64,000 bases of DNA from Panorpa germanica. Lineage: Eukaryota; Arthropoda; Insecta; Mecoptera; Panorpidae. Under the pieces are notes generated by a model. That model was not told where the DNA came from, searched no databases, and saw only the letters and a program-made list of their open reading frames with translations. The first letter of the stretch is position 1, and each line of letters starts with the position of its first letter. The position numbers were made by a program, and so were the translations under genes. The stretch spans positions 15,387,807 to 15,451,806 of the forward strand of contig OY783206.1 of NCBI GenBank assembly GCA_963678705.1, in the 5' to 3' direction. Below, piece by piece: positions 39,850-55,100 of this stretch.

Positions 39850-42800
39850 CACATGTCTAGTACATTTTTTTTTTGTAGCTATAAGATTTCACAAGTAACA
39901 GCGATTTTTTTAAAAATATTTTCTGATTCTCAGTCAATTTTATATGGAGAATGTTCAAAATAGCGTAAATCGCATTATTTTTTCTCAATTCGTCGTTTTA
40001 GCACTATTTCAACTTTCTGTGATAAAAACTGTAGAAGTTATGGGATTTTCATCAAATTTTTTTTGGATTTTTGCTCATAACTCGAATACACTTCAATAGC
40101 AATGTGAACTATATGCCTAAATCTATGTAAGGAGGCGGTATTCGCACATGTCTACTACATTGTTTTTTTGTAGCTACAAGATTTCACAAGTAACAGCGAT
40201 TTTTTTAAAAATATTTTCTGATTCTCAGTCAATTTTATATAGAGAATGTTCAAAATTGCGTAAATCGCATTATTTTTTTTCAATTCGTCGTTTTAGCACT
40301 ATTTCAACTTTCTGTGATAAAAACTGTAAAAGTTATGGGATTTTCATCAATTTTTTTTTGGATTTTTGCTCATAACTCGAATACGCTTCAATAGCAATGT
40401 GAACTATAGGCCTAAATCTATGTAAGGAGGCGGTATTCGCACATGTTTAGTACATTGTTTTTTTGTAGCTATAAGATTTCACAAGTAACAGCGATTTTTT
40501 TAAAAATATTTTCTGATTCTCAGTCAATTTTATATGGAGAATGTTCAAAATAGCGTAAATCGCATTATTTTTTCTCAATTCGTCGTTTTAGCACTATTTC
40601 AACTTTCTGTGATAAAAACTGTAAAAGTTATGGGATTTTCATCAAATTTTTTTTGGATTTTTGCTCATAACTCGAATACGCTTCAATAGCAATGTGAACT
40701 ATAGGCCTAAATCTATGTAAGGAGGCGGTATTCGCACATGTCTAGTACATTGTTTTTTTGTAGCTATTAGATTTCACAAGTAACAGCGATTTTTTTAAAA
40801 ATATTTTCTGATTCTCAGTCAATTTTATATGGAGAATGTTCAAAATAGCGTAAATCGCATTATTTTTTCTCAATTCGTCGTTTTAGCACTATTTCAACTT
40901 TCTGTGATAAAAACTGTAAAAGTTATGGGATTTTCATCAAATTTTTTTTGGATTTTTGCTCATAACTAGAATACGCTTCAATAGAAATGTGAACTAAAGA
41001 CCTAAATCTATGTAAGAAAGCGGTATTCGCACATGTCTAGAACATTGTTTATTTGTAGCTATAAGATTTCACAAGTAACAGCAATTTTTTTAAAAATATT
41101 TTCTGATTCTCAGTCAATTTTATATGGAGAATGTTTAAAATAGCGTAAATCGCATTATCTTTTCTCAATTCGTCGTTTTAGCACTATTTCAACTTTCTGT
41201 GATAAAAACTGTAAAAGTTATGGGATTTTCATCAATTTTTTTTTGGATTTTTGCTCATAACTCGAATACGCTTTAAGAGCAATGTGAACTACAGGCCTAA
41301 ATCTATGTAAGGAGGCGGTATTCGCACATGTCTAGTAAATTGTTATTTTGTAGCTATAAGATTTCACAAGTAACAGCGATTTTTTTAAAAATATTTTCTG
41401 ATTCTCAGTCAATTTTATATGGAGAATGTTCAGAATAGCGTAAATCGCATTATTTTTCTCAATTCGTCGTTTTAGCACTATTTCAACTTTCTGTGATAAA
41501 AACTGTAGAAGTTATGGGATTTTCATCAAATTTTTTTTGGATTTTTGCTCATAACTCGAATACGCTTCAATAGCAATGTGAACTATAGGCCTAAATCTAT
41601 GTAAGGAGGCGGTATTCGCACATGTCTAGTACATTGTTTTTTTGTAGGTATAAGATTTCACAAGTAACAGCGATTTTTTTTTAAATATTTTCTGATTCTC
41701 AGTCAATTTTATATGGAGAATGTTCAAAATAGCGTAAATCGCATTATTTTTTCACAATTCGTCGTTTTAGCACTATTTCAACTTTCTGTGATAAAAACTG
41801 TAAAAGTTATGGGATTTTCTTCAAATTTTCTTTGGATTTTTGCTCATAACTCGAATACGCTTCAATAGCAATGTGACCTATAGGCCTAAATCTATGTAAG
41901 TAGGCGGTATTCGCACATGTCTAGTACATTGTTTTTTTGTAGCTATAAGATTTCACAAGTAACAGCAATTTTTTTAAAAATATTTTCTGATTCTCAGTCA
42001 ATTTTATATGGAGAATGTTCAAAATAGCGTAAATCGCATTATTTTTTCTCAATTCGTCGTTTAAGCACTATTTCAACTTTCTGTGATAGAAACTGTAAAA
42101 GTTATGGGATTTTCATCAAATTTTTTTTGGATTTTTGCTCTTAACTCGAATACGCTTCAATAGCAATGTGAACTATAGGCCTAAATCTATGTAAGGAGGC
42201 GGTATTCGCACATGTCTAGTACATTGTTTTTTTGTAGCTATAAGATTTCACAAGTAACAGCTATTTTTTTTTAAATATTTTCTGATTCTCAGTCAATTTT
42301 ATATGGAGAATGTTCAAAATAGCGTAAATCGCATTATTTTTTCTCAATTCGTCGTTTTAGCACTATTTCAACTTTCTGTGATAAAAACTGTAAAAGTTAT
42401 GGGATTTTCTTCAAATTTTTTTTGGATTTTCGCTCATAACTCGAATACGCTTCAAAAGCAATGTGAGCTATAGGCCTAAATCTATGTAAGAAGGCGGTAT
42501 TCGCACATGTCTAGTACATTGTTTTTTTGTAGCTATAAGATTTCACAAGTAACAACGATTTTTTTAAAATATTTTCTGATTCTCAGTCAATTTTATATGG
42601 AGAATGTTCAAAATAGCGTAAATCGCATTATTTTTTCTCAATTCGTCGTTTTAGCACTATTTTAACTTTCTGTGATAAAAACTGTAAAAGTTATGGGATT
42701 TTCTTTAAATTTTTTTTGGATTTTTGCTCATAACTCGAATACGCTTCAATAGCAATGTGAACTATAGGCCTAAATCTATGTAAGGAGGCGGTATTCGCAC

Positions 42801-45800
42801 ATGTCTAGTACATTGTTTTTTTGTAGCTATAAGATTTCACAAGTAACAGCGATTTTCTTAAAAATGTTTTCTGATTCTCAGTCAATTTTATATGGAGAAT
42901 GTTCAAAATAGCGTAAATCGCATTATTTTTTCTCAATTCGTCGTTTTAGCACTATTTCAACTTTCTGTGATAAAAACTGTAAAAGTTATGGGATTTTCTT
43001 CAAATTCTTTTTGGATTTTTGCTCATAACTCGAATACGCTTCAATAGCAATGTGAACTATAGGCCTAAATCTATGTAAGGAGGCGGTATTCGCACATGTC
43101 TAGTACATTTTTTTTTTGTAGCTGTAAGATTTCACAAGTAACAGCGACTTTTTTAAAAATATTTTCTGATTCTTAGTCAATTTTATATGGAGAATGTTCA
43201 AAATAGCGTAAATCGCATTATTTTTTCTCAATTCGTCGTTTTAGCACTATTTCAACTTTCTGTGATAAAAACTGTAAGAGTTATGGGATTTTCATCAATT
43301 TTTTTTTGGATTTTTGCTCATAACTCAAATACGCTTCAATAGCAATGTGAACTATAGGCCTAAATCTATGTAAGGAGGCGGTATTCGCACATGTCTAGTA
43401 CATTGTTTTTTTGTAGCTATAAGATTTCACAAGTAACAGCGATTTTTTTAAAAATATTTTCTGATTCTCTGTCAATTTTATATGGAGAATGTTCAAAATA
43501 GCGTAAATCGCATTATTTTCTCTCAATTCGTCGTTTTAGCACTATTTCAACTTTCTGTGATAAAAACTGTAAAAGTTATGGGATTTTCTTCAATTTTTTT
43601 TTGGATTTTTGCTCATAACTCGAATACGCTTCAATAGCAATGTGAACTATAGGCCTAAATCTATGTAAGGAGGTGGTATTCGCACATGTCTAGTACATTG
43701 TTCTTTTGTAGCTGTAAGATTTCACAAGTAACAGCGATTTTTTTAAAAATATTTTCTGATTCTTAGTCAATTTTATATGGAGAATGTTCAAAATAGCGTA
43801 AATCGCATTATTTTTTCTCAATTCGTCGTTTTATCACTATTTCGACTTTCTGTGATAAAAACTGTAAAAGTTATGGGATTTTCTTCAAATTTTTTTTGGA
43901 TTTTTGCTCATAACTCGAATACGCTTAAATAGCAATGTGAACTATAGGCCTAAATCTATGTAAGGAGGCGGTATTCGCACATGTCTAGTACATTGTTTTT
44001 TTGTAGCTATAAGATTTCACAAGTAACAGCGATTTTTTTAAAAATATTTTCTGATTCTTAGTCAATTTTATATGGAGAATGTTCAAAATAGCGTAAATCG
44101 CATTATTTTTTCTCAATTCGTCGTTTTAGCACTATTTCAACTTTCTGTGATAAAAACTGTAAGAGTTATGGGATTTTCATCAAATTTTTTTTGGATTTTT
44201 GCTCATAACTCGAATACGCTTCAATAGCAATGTGAACTATAGGCCTAAATCTATGTAAGGAGGCGCTATTCGCACATGTCTAGTACATTGTTTTTTTGTA
44301 GCTATAAGATTTCACAAGTAACAGCGAATTTTTTAAAAATATTTTCTGATTCTCAGTCAATTTTATATGGAGAATGTTCAAAATAGCGTAAATCGCATTA
44401 TTTTTTCTCAATTCGTCGTTTTAGCACTATTTCAACTTTCTGTGATAAAAACTGTAGAAGTTATGGGATTTTCATCAAATTTTTTTTGGATTTTTGCTCA
44501 TAACTCGAATACGCTTCAATAGCAATGTGAACTATAGGCCTAAATCTATGTAAGGAGGCGGTATTCGCACATGTCTACTACATTGTTTTTTTGTAGCTAC
44601 AAGATTTCACAAGTAACAGCGATTTTTTTAAAAATATTTTCTGATTCTCAGTCAATTTTATATAGAGAATGTTCAAAATTGCGTAAATCGCATTATTTTT
44701 TCTCAATTCGTCGTTTTAGCACTATTTCAACTTTCTGTGATAAAAACTGTAAAAGTTATGGGATTTTCATCAAATTTTTTTTTTATTTTTGCTCATAACT
44801 CGAATACGCTTCAATAGCAATGTGAACTATAGGATTAAATCTATGTAGGGAGGCGCTATTCGCACATGTCTAGAACATTGTTTATTAGTAGCTATTAGAT
44901 TTCACAAGTAACAGCGATTTTTTTAAAAATATTTTCTGATTCTCAGTCAATTTTATATGGAGAATGTTCAAAATAGCGTAAATCGCATTATTTTTTCTCA
45001 ATTCGTCGTTTTAGCATTATTTCAACTTTCTGTGATAAAAACTGTAAAAGTTATGGGATTTTCTTCAAATTTTTTTTGGATTTTTGCTCATAACTCGAAT
45101 ACGCTTCAATAGCAATGTGAACTATAGGCCTAAATCTATGTAAGGAGGCGGTATTCGCACATGTCTAGTACATTGTTTTTTTGTAGCTATAAGATTTCAC
45201 AAGTAACAGCGATTTTTTTAAAAATATTTTCTGATTCTCAGTCAATTTTATATGGAGAATGTTCAAAATAGCGTAAATCGCATTATTTTTTCTCAATTCG
45301 TCGTTTTAGCACTATTTCAACTTTCTGTGATAAAAACTGTAAAAGTTATGGGATTTTCATCAAATTTTTTTTGGATTTTTGCTCATAACTCGAATACGCT
45401 TCAATAGCAATGTGAACTAAAGACCTAAATCTATGTAAGAAAGCGGTATTCGCACATGTCTAGAACATTGTTTATTTGTAGCTATAAGATTTCACAAGTA
45501 ACAGCAATTTTTTTAAAAATATTTTCTGATTCTCAGTCAATTTTATATGGAGAATGTTTAAAATAGCGTAAATCGCATTATCTTTTCTCAATTCGTCGTT
45601 TTAGCACTATTTCAACTTTCTGTGATAAAAACTGTAAAAGTTATGGGATTTTCATCAATTTTTTTTTGGATTTTTGCTCATAACTCGAATACGCTTTAAG
45701 AGCAATGTGAACTACAGGCCTAAATCTATGTAAGGAGGCGGTATTCGCACATGTCTAGTAAATTGTTATTTTGTAGCTATAAGATTTCACAAGTAACAGC

Positions 45801-46190
45801 GATTTTTTTAAAAATATTTTCTGATTCTCAGTCAATTTTATATGGAGAATGTTCAGAATAGCGTAAATCGCATTATTTTTCTCAATTCGTCGTTTTAGCA
45901 CTATTTCAACTTTCTGTGATAAAAACTGTAGAAGTTATGGGATTTTCATCAAATTTTTTTTGGATTTTTGCTCATAACTCGAATACGCTTCAATAGCAAT
46001 GTGAACTATAGGCCTAAATCTATGTAAGGAGGCTGTATTCGCACATGTCTAGTACATTGTTTTTTTGTAGGTATAAGATTTCACAAGTAACAGCGATTTT
46101 TTTTTAAATATTTTCTGATTCTCAGTCAATTTTATATGGAGAATGTTCAAAATAGCGTAAATCGCATTATTTTTTCACAATTCGTCGTTT
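39850..46190. repeat. Satellite segment repeated at 15-monomer spacing
   Basis: 39850-41770 recurs at 44275-46190 with an offset of 4423 bases. Shared marks are TCTACTACATTG with GCTACAAG (40149/44572), AAAGACCTAAATC with AAGAAAGCGG (40995/45418), CTTTAAGAGCAATG, CTAGTAAATTGTTATT and GTAGGTATAAG. Related copies of this segment also occur at 52.8 and 55.7 kb. Confidence 0.85.
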
Positions 46191-49100
46191 TAGCACAATT
46201 TCAACTTTCTGTGATAAAAACTGTAAAAGTTATGGGATTTTCTTCAAATTTTTTTTGGATTTTTGCTCATAACTCGAATACGCTTCAATAGCAATGTGAA
46301 CTATAGGCCTAAATCTATGTAAGGAGGCGGTATTCGCACATGTCTAGTACATTGTTTTTTTGTAGCTATAAGATTTCACAAGTAACAGCGATTTTTTTAA
46401 AAATATTTTCTGATTCTCAGTCAATTTTATATAGAGAATGTTCAAAATAGCGTAAATCGCATTATTTTTTCTCAATTCGTCGTTTTAGCACTATTTCAAC
46501 TTTCTGTGATAGAAACTGTAAAAGTTATGGGATTTTCATCAAATTTTTTTTGGATTTTTGCTCATAACTCGAATACGCTTCAATAGCAATGTGAACTATA
46601 GGCCTAAATCTATGTAAGGAGGCGGTATTCGCACATGTCTAGTACATTGTTTTTTTGTAGCTATAAGATTTCACAAGTAACAGCGATTTTTTTTAAAATA
46701 TTTTCTGATTCTCAGTCAATTTTATATGGAGAATGTTCAAAATAGCGTAAATCGCATTATTTTTTCTCAATTCGTCGTTTTAGCACTATTTCAACTTTCT
46801 GTGATAAAAACTGTAAAAGTTATGGGATTTTCTTCAATTTTTTTTTGGATTTTTGCTCATAACTCGAATACGCTTCAATAGCAATGTGAACTATAGGCCT
46901 AAATCTATGTAAGGAGGCGGTATTCGCACATGTCTAGTACATTGTTTTTTTGTAGCTATAAGATTTCACAAGTAACAGCTATTTTTTTTTAAATATTTTC
47001 TGATTCTCAGTCAATTTTATATGGAGAATGTTCAAAATAGCGTAAATCGCATTATTTTTTCTCAATTCGTCGTTTTAGCACTATTTCAACTTTCTGTGAT
47101 AAAAACTGTAAAAGTTATGGGATTTTCTTCAAATTTTTTTTGGATTTTCGCTCATAACTCGAATACGCTTCAAAAGCAATGTGAGCTTTAGGCCTAAATC
47201 TATGTAAGGAGGCGGTATTCGCACATGTCTAGTACATTGTTTTTTTGTAGCTATAAGATTTCACAAGTAACAACGATTTTTTTAAAATATTTTCTGATTC
47301 TCAGTCAATTTTATATGGAGAATGTTCAAAATAGCGTAAATCGCATTATTTTTTCTCAATTCGTCGTTTTGGCACTATATCAACTTTCTGTGATAAAAAC
47401 TGTAAAAGTTATGGGATTTTCTTCAAATTTTTTTTGGATTTTTGCTCATAACTCGAATACGCTTCAATAGCAATGTGAACTATAGGCCTAAATCTATGTA
47501 AGGAGGCGGTATTCGCACATGTCTAGTACATTGTTTTTTTGTACTATAAGATTTCACAAGTAACAGCGATTTTTTTAAAAATATTTTCTGATTCTTAGTC
47601 AATTTTATATGGAGAATGTTCAAAATAGCGTAAATCGCATTATTTTTTCTCAATTCGTCGTTTTAGCACTATTTCAACTTTCTGTGATAAAAACTGTAAA
47701 AGTTATGGGATTTTCTTTAAATTTTTTTTGGATTTTTGCTCATAACTCGAATACGCTTCAATAGCAATGTGAACTATAGGCCTAAATCTATGTAAGGAGG
47801 CGGTATTCGCACATGTCTAGTACATTGTTTTTTTGTAGCTATAAGATTTCACAAGTAACAGCGATTTTTTTAAAAATGTTTTCTGATTCTCAGTCAATTT
47901 TATATGGAGAATGTTCAAAATAGCGTAAATCGCATTATTTTTTCTCAATTCGTCGTTTTAGCACTATTTCAACTTTCTGTGATAAAAACTGTGAAAGTTA
48001 TGGGATTTTCTTCAAATTTTTTTTGGATTTTTGCTCATAACTCGAATACGCTTCAATAGCAATGTGAACTATAGGCCTAAATCTATGTAAGGAGGCGGTA
48101 TTCGCACATGTCTAGTACATTTTTTTTTTGTAGCTGTAAGATTTCACAAGTAACAGCGACTTTTTTAAAAATATTTTCTGATTCTTAGTCAATTTTATAT
48201 GGAGAATGTTCAAAATAGCGTAAATCGCATTATTTTTTCTCAATTCGTCGTTTTAGCACTATTTCAACTTTCTGTGATAAAAACTGTAAGAGTTATGGGA
48301 TTTTCATCAATTTTTTTTTGGATTTTTGCTCATAACTCAAATACGCTTCAATAGCAATGTGAACTATAGGCCTAAATCTATGTAAGGAGGCGGTATTCGC
48401 ACATGTCTAGTACATTGTTTTTTTGTAGCTATAAGATTTCACAAGTAACAGCGATTTTTTTAAAAATATTTTCTGATTCTCAGTCAATTTTATATGGAGA
48501 ATGTTCAAAATAGCGTAAATCGCATTATTTTTTTCTCAATTCTTAGTTTTATCACTATTTCGACTTTCTGTGATAAAAACTGTAAAAGTTATGGGATTTT
48601 CTTCAAATTTTTTTTGGATTTTTGCTCATAACTCGAATACGCTTCAATAGCAATGTGAACTATAGGCCTAAATCTATGTAAGGAGGCGGTATTCGCACAT
48701 GTCTAGTACATTGTTTTTTTGTAGCTATAAGATTTCACAAGTAACAGCTATTTTTTTTTAAATATTTTCTGATTCTCAGTCAATTTTATATGGAGAATGT
48801 TCAAAATAGCGTAAATCGCATTATTTTTTCTCAATTCGTCGTTTTAGCACTATTTCAACTTTCTGTGATAAAAACTGTAAGAGTTATGGGATTTTCATCA
48901 AATTTTTTTTGGATTTTTGCTCATAACTCGAATACGCTTCAATAGCAATGTGAACTATAGGCCTAAATCTATGTAAGGAGGCGGTATTCGCACATGTCTA
49001 GTACATTGTTTTTTTGTAGCTATAAGATTTCACAAGTAACAGCGATTTTTTTAAAAATATTTTCTGATTCTCAGTCAATTTTATATGGAGAATGTTTAAA

Positions 49101-52100
49101 ATAGCGTAAATCGCATTATCTTTTCTCAATTCGTCGTTTTAGCACTATTTCAACTTTCTGTGATAAAAACTGTAAAAGTTATGGGATTTTCTTCAAATTT
49201 TTTTTGGATTTTCGCTCATAACTCGAATACGCTTCAAAAGCAATGTGAGCTATAGGCCTAAATCTATGTAAGGAGGCGGTATTCGCACATGTCTAGTACA
49301 TTGTTTTTTTGTAGCTATAAGATTTCACAAGTAACAACGATTTTTTTAAAATATTTTCTGATTCTCAGTCAATTTTATATGGAGAATGTTCAAAATAGCG
49401 TAAATCGCATTATTTTTTCTCAATTCGTCGTTTTGGCACTATATCAACTTTCTGTGATAAAAACTGTAAAAGTTATGGGATTTTCTTCAAATTTTTTTTG
49501 GATTTTTGCTCATAACTCGAATACGCTTCAATAGCAATGTGAACTATAGGCCTAAATCTATGTAAGGAGGCGGTATTCGCACATGTCTAGTACATTGTTT
49601 TTTTGTAGCTATAAGATTTCACAAGTAACAGCGATTTTTTTAAAAATATTTTCTGATTCTTAGTCAATTTTATATGGAGAATGTTCAAAATAGCGTAAAT
49701 CGCATTATTTTTTCTCAATTCGTCGTTTTAGCACTATTTCAACTTTCTGTGATAAAAACTGTAAAAGTTATGGGATTTTCTTTAAATTTTTTTTGGATTT
49801 TTGCTCATAACTCGAATACGCTTCAATAGCAATGTGAACTATAGGGCTAAATCTATGTAAGGAGGCGGTATTCGCACATGTCTAGTACATTGTTTTTTTG
49901 TAGCTATAAGATTTCACAAGTAACAGCGATTTTTTTAAAAATGTTTTCTGATTCTCAGTCAATTTTATATGGAGAATGTTCAAAATAGCGTAAATCGCAT
50001 TATTTTTTCTCAATTCGTCGTTTTAGCACTATTTCAACTTTCTGTGATAAAAACTGTGAAAGTTATGGGATTTTCTTCAAATTTTTTTTGGATTTTTGCT
50101 CATAACTCGAATACGCTTCAATAGCAATGTGAACTATAGGCCTAAATCTATGTAAGGAGGCGGTATTCGCACATGTCTAGTACATTTTTTTTTTGTAGCT
50201 GTAAGATTTCACAAGTAACAGCGACTTTTTTAAAAATATTTTCTTATTCTTAGTCAATTTTATATGGAGAATGTTCAAAATAGCGTAAATCGCATTATTT
50301 TTTCTCAATTCGTCGTTTTAGCACTATTTCAACTTTCTGTGATAAAAACTGTAAGAGTTATGGGATTTTCATCAATTTTTTTTTGGATTTTTGCTCATAA
50401 CTCAAATACGCTTCAATAGCAATGTGAACTATAGGCCTAAATCTATGTAAGGAGGCGGTATTCGCACATGTCTAGTACATTGTTTTTTTGTAGCTATAAG
50501 ATTTCACAAGTAACAGCGATTTTTTTAAAAATATTTTCTGATTCTCAGTCAATTTTATATAGAGAATGTTCAAAATAGCGTAAATCGCATTATTTTTTCT
50601 CAATTCTTAGTTTTATCACTATTTCGACTTTCTGTGATAAAAACTGTAAAAGTTATGGGATTTTCTTCAAATTTTTTTTGGATTTTTGCTCATAACTCGA
50701 ATACGCTTCAATAGCAATGTGAACTATAGGCCTAAATCTATGTAAGGAGGCGGAATTCGCACATGTCTAGTACATTGTTTTTTTGTAGCTATAAGATTTC
50801 ACAAGTAACAGCGATTTTTTTAAAAATATTTTCTGATTCTCAGTCAATTTTATATGGAGAATGTTCAAAATAGCGTAAATCGCATTATTTTTCTCAATTC
50901 GTCGTTTTAGCACTATTTCAACTTTTTGTGATAGAAACTGTAAGAGTTATGGGATTTTCATCAAATTTTTTTTGGATTTTTGCTCATAACTCGAATACGC
51001 TTCAATAGCAATGTGAACTATAGGCCTAAATCTATGTAAGGAGGCGGTATTCGCACATGTCTAGTACATTGTTTTTTTGTATGTATAAGATTTCACAAGT
51101 AACAGCGATTTTTTTTTAAATATTTTCTGATTCTCAGTCAATTTTATATGGAGAATGTTCAAAATAGTGTAAATCGCATTATTTTTTCACAATTCGTCGT
51201 TTTAGCACAATTTCAACTTTCTGTGATAAAAACTGTAAAAGTTATGGGATTTTCTTCAAATTTTTTTGGATTTTTGCTCATAACTCGAATACGCTTCAAT
51301 AGCAATGTGAACTATAGGCCTAAATCTATGTGAGGAGGCGGTATTCGCACATGTCTAGTACATTGTTTTTTTGTAGCTATAAGGTTTCACAAGTAACAGC
51401 GATTTTTTTAAAAATATTTTCTGATTCTCAGTCAATTTTATATGGAGAATGTTCAAAATAGCGTAAATCGCATTATTTTTTCTCAATTCGTCGTTTTAGC
51501 ACTATTTCAACTTTCTGTGATAAAAACTGTAAAAGTTATGGGATTTTCATCAAATTTTTTTTGGATTTTTGCTCATAACTCGAATACGCTTAAATAGCAA
51601 TGTGAACTATAGGCCTAAATCTATGTAAGGAGGCGGTATTCGCACATGTCTAGTACATTGTTTTTTTGTAGCTATAAGATTTCACAAGTAACAGCGATTT
51701 TTTTAAAAATATTTTCTGATTCTTAGTCAATTTTATATGGAGAATGTTCAAAATAGCGTAAATCGCATTATTTTTTCTCAATTCGTCGTTTTAGCACTAT
51801 TTCAACTTTCTGTGATAAAAACTGTAAGAGTTATGGGATTTTCATCAAATTTTTTTTGGATTTTTGCTCATAACTCGAATACGCTTCAATAGCAATGTGA
51901 ACTATAGGCCTAAATCTATGTAAGGAGGCGGTATTCGCACATGTCTAGTACATTGTTTTTTTGTAGCTATAAGATTTCACAAGTAACAGCGATTTTTTTA
52001 AAAATATTTTCTGATTCTCAGTCAATTTTATATAGAGAATGTTCAAAATTGCGTAAATCGCATTATTTTTTCTCAATTCGTCGTTTTAGCACTATTTCAA

Positions 52101-55100
52101 CTTTCTGTGATAAAAACTGTAAAAGTTATGGGATTTTCATCAAATTTTTTTTTTATTTTTGCTCATAACTCGAATACGCTTCAATAGCAATGTGAACTAT
52201 AGGCCTAAATCTATGTAGGGAGGCGCTATTCGCACATGTCTAAAACATTGTTTATTAGTAGCTATTAGATTTCACAAGTAACAGCGATTTTTTTAAAAAT
52301 ATTTTCTGATTCTCAGTCAATTTTATATGGAGAATGTTCAAAATAGCGTAAATCGCATTATTTTTTCTCAATTCGTCGTTTTAGCATTATTTCAACTTTC
52401 TGTGATAAAAACTGTAAAAGTTATGGGATTTTCTTCAAATTTTTTTTGGATTTTTGCTCATAACTCGAATACGCTTCAATAGCAATGTGAACTATAGGCC
52501 TAAATCTATGTAAGGAGGCGGTATTCGCACATGTCTAGTACATTGTTTTTTTGTAGCTATAAGATTTCACAAGTAACAGCGATTTTTTTAAAAATATTTT
52601 CTGATTCTCAGTCAATTTTATATGGAGAATGTTCAAAATAGCGTAAATCGCATTATTTTTTCTCAATTCGTCGTTTTAGCACTATTTCAACTTTCTGTGA
52701 TAAAAACTGTAAAAGTTATGGGATTTTCATCAAATTTTTTTTGGATTTTTGCTCATAACTCGAATACGCTTCAATAGCAATGTGAACTAAAGACCTAAAT
52801 CTATGTAAGAAAGCGGTATTCGCACATGTCTAGAACATTGTTTATTTGTAGCTATAAGATTTCACAAGTAACAGCAATTTTTTTAAAAATATTTTCTGAT
52901 TCTCAGTCAATTTTATATGGAGAATGTTTAAAATAGCGTAAATCGCATTATCTTTTCTCAATTCGTCGTTTTAGCACTATTTCAACTTTCTGTGATAAAA
53001 ACTGTAAAAGTTATGGGATTTTCATCAATTTTTTTTTGGATTTTTGCTCATAACTCGAATACGCTTTAAGAGCAATGTGAACTACAGGCCTAAATCTATG
53101 TAAGGAGGCGGTATTCGCACATGTCTAGTAAATTGTTATTTTGTAGCTATAAGATTTCACAAGTAACAGCGATTTTTTTTTAAATATTTTCTGATTCTCA
53201 GTCAATTTTATATGGAGAATGTTTAAAATAGCGTAAATCGCATTATTTTTTCACAATTCGTCGTTTTAGCACAATTTCAACTTTCTGTGATAAAAACTGT
53301 AAAAGTTATGGGATTTTCTTCAAATTTTTTTTGGATTTTTGCTCATAACTCGAATACGCTTCAATAGCAATGTGAACTATAGGCCTAAATCTATGTAAGG
53401 AGGCGGTATTCGCACATGTCTAGTACATTGTTTTTTTGTAGCTATAAGATTTCACAAGTAACAGCGATTTTTTTAAAAATATTTTCTGATTCTCAGTCAA
53501 TTTTAATAGAGAATGTTCAAAATAGCGTAAATCGCATTATTTTTTCTCAATTCTTAGTTTTATCACTATTTCGACTTTCTGTGATAAAAACTGTAAAAGT
53601 TATGGGATTTTCTTCAAATTTTTTTTGGATTTTTGCTCATAACTCGAATACGCTTCAATAGCAATGTGAACTATAGGCCTAAATCTATGTAAGGAGGCGG
53701 AATTCGCACATGTCTAGTACATTGTTTTTTTGTAGCTATAAGATTTCACAAGTAACAGCGATTTTTTTAAAAATATTTTCTGATTCTCAGTCAATTTTAT
53801 ATGGAGAATGTTCAAAATAGCGTAAATCGCATTATTTTTCTCAATTCGTCGTTTTAGCACTATTTCAACTTTTTGTGATAGAAACTGTAAGAGTTATGGG
53901 ATTTTCATCAAATTTTTTTTGGATTTTTGCTCATAACTCGAATACGCTTCAATAGCAATGTGAACTATAGGCCTAAATCTATGTAAGGAGGCGGTATTCG
54001 CACATGTCTAGTACATTGTTTTTTTGTATGTATAAGATTTCACAAGTAACAGCGATTTTTTTTTAAATATTTTCTGATTCTCAGTCAATTTTATATGGAG
54101 AATGTTCAAAATAGTGTAAATCGCATTATTTTTTCACAATTCGTCGTTTTAGCACAATTTCAACTTTCTGTGATAAAAACTGTAAAAGTTATGGGATTTT
54201 CTTCAAATTTTTTTGGATTTTTGCTCATAACTCGAATACGCTTCAATAGCAATGTGAACTATAGGCCTAAATCTATGTGAGGAGGCGGTATTCGCACATG
54301 TCTAGTACATTGTTTTTTTGTAGCTATAAGGTTTCACAAGTAACAGCGATTTTTTTAAAAATATTTTCTGATTCTCAGTCAATTTTATATGGAGAATGTT
54401 CAAAATAGCGTAAATCGCATTATTTTTTCTCAATTCGTCGTTTTAGCACTATTTCAACTTTCTGTGATAAAAACTGTAAAAGTTATGGGATTTTCATCAA
54501 ATTTTTTTTGGATTTTTGCTCATAACTCGAATACGCTTAAATAGCAATGTGAACTATAGGCCTAAATCTATGTAAGGAGGCGGTATTCGCACATGTCTAG
54601 TACATTGTTTTTTTGTAGCTATAAGATTTCACAAGTAACAGCGATTTTTTTAAAAATATTTTCTGATTCTTAGTCAATTTTATATGGAGAATGTTCAAAA
54701 TAGCGTAAATCGCATTATTTTTTCTCAATTCGTCGTTTTAGCACTATTTCAACTTTCTGTGATAAAAACTGTAAGAGTTATGGGATTTTCATCAAATTTT
54801 TTTTGGATTTTTGCTCATAACTCGAATACGCTTCAATAGCAATGTGAACTATAGGCCTAAATCTATGTAAGGAGGCGGTATTCGCACATGTCTAGTACAT
54901 TGTTTTTTTGTAGCTATAAGATTTCACAAGTAACAGCGATTTTTTTAAAAATATTTTCTGATTCTCAGTCAATTTTATATAGAGAATGTTCAAAATTGCG
55001 TAAATCGCATTATTTTTTCTCAATTCGTCGTTTTAGCACTATTTCAACTTTCTGTGATAAAAACTGTAAAAGTTATGGGATTTTCATCAAATTTTTTTTT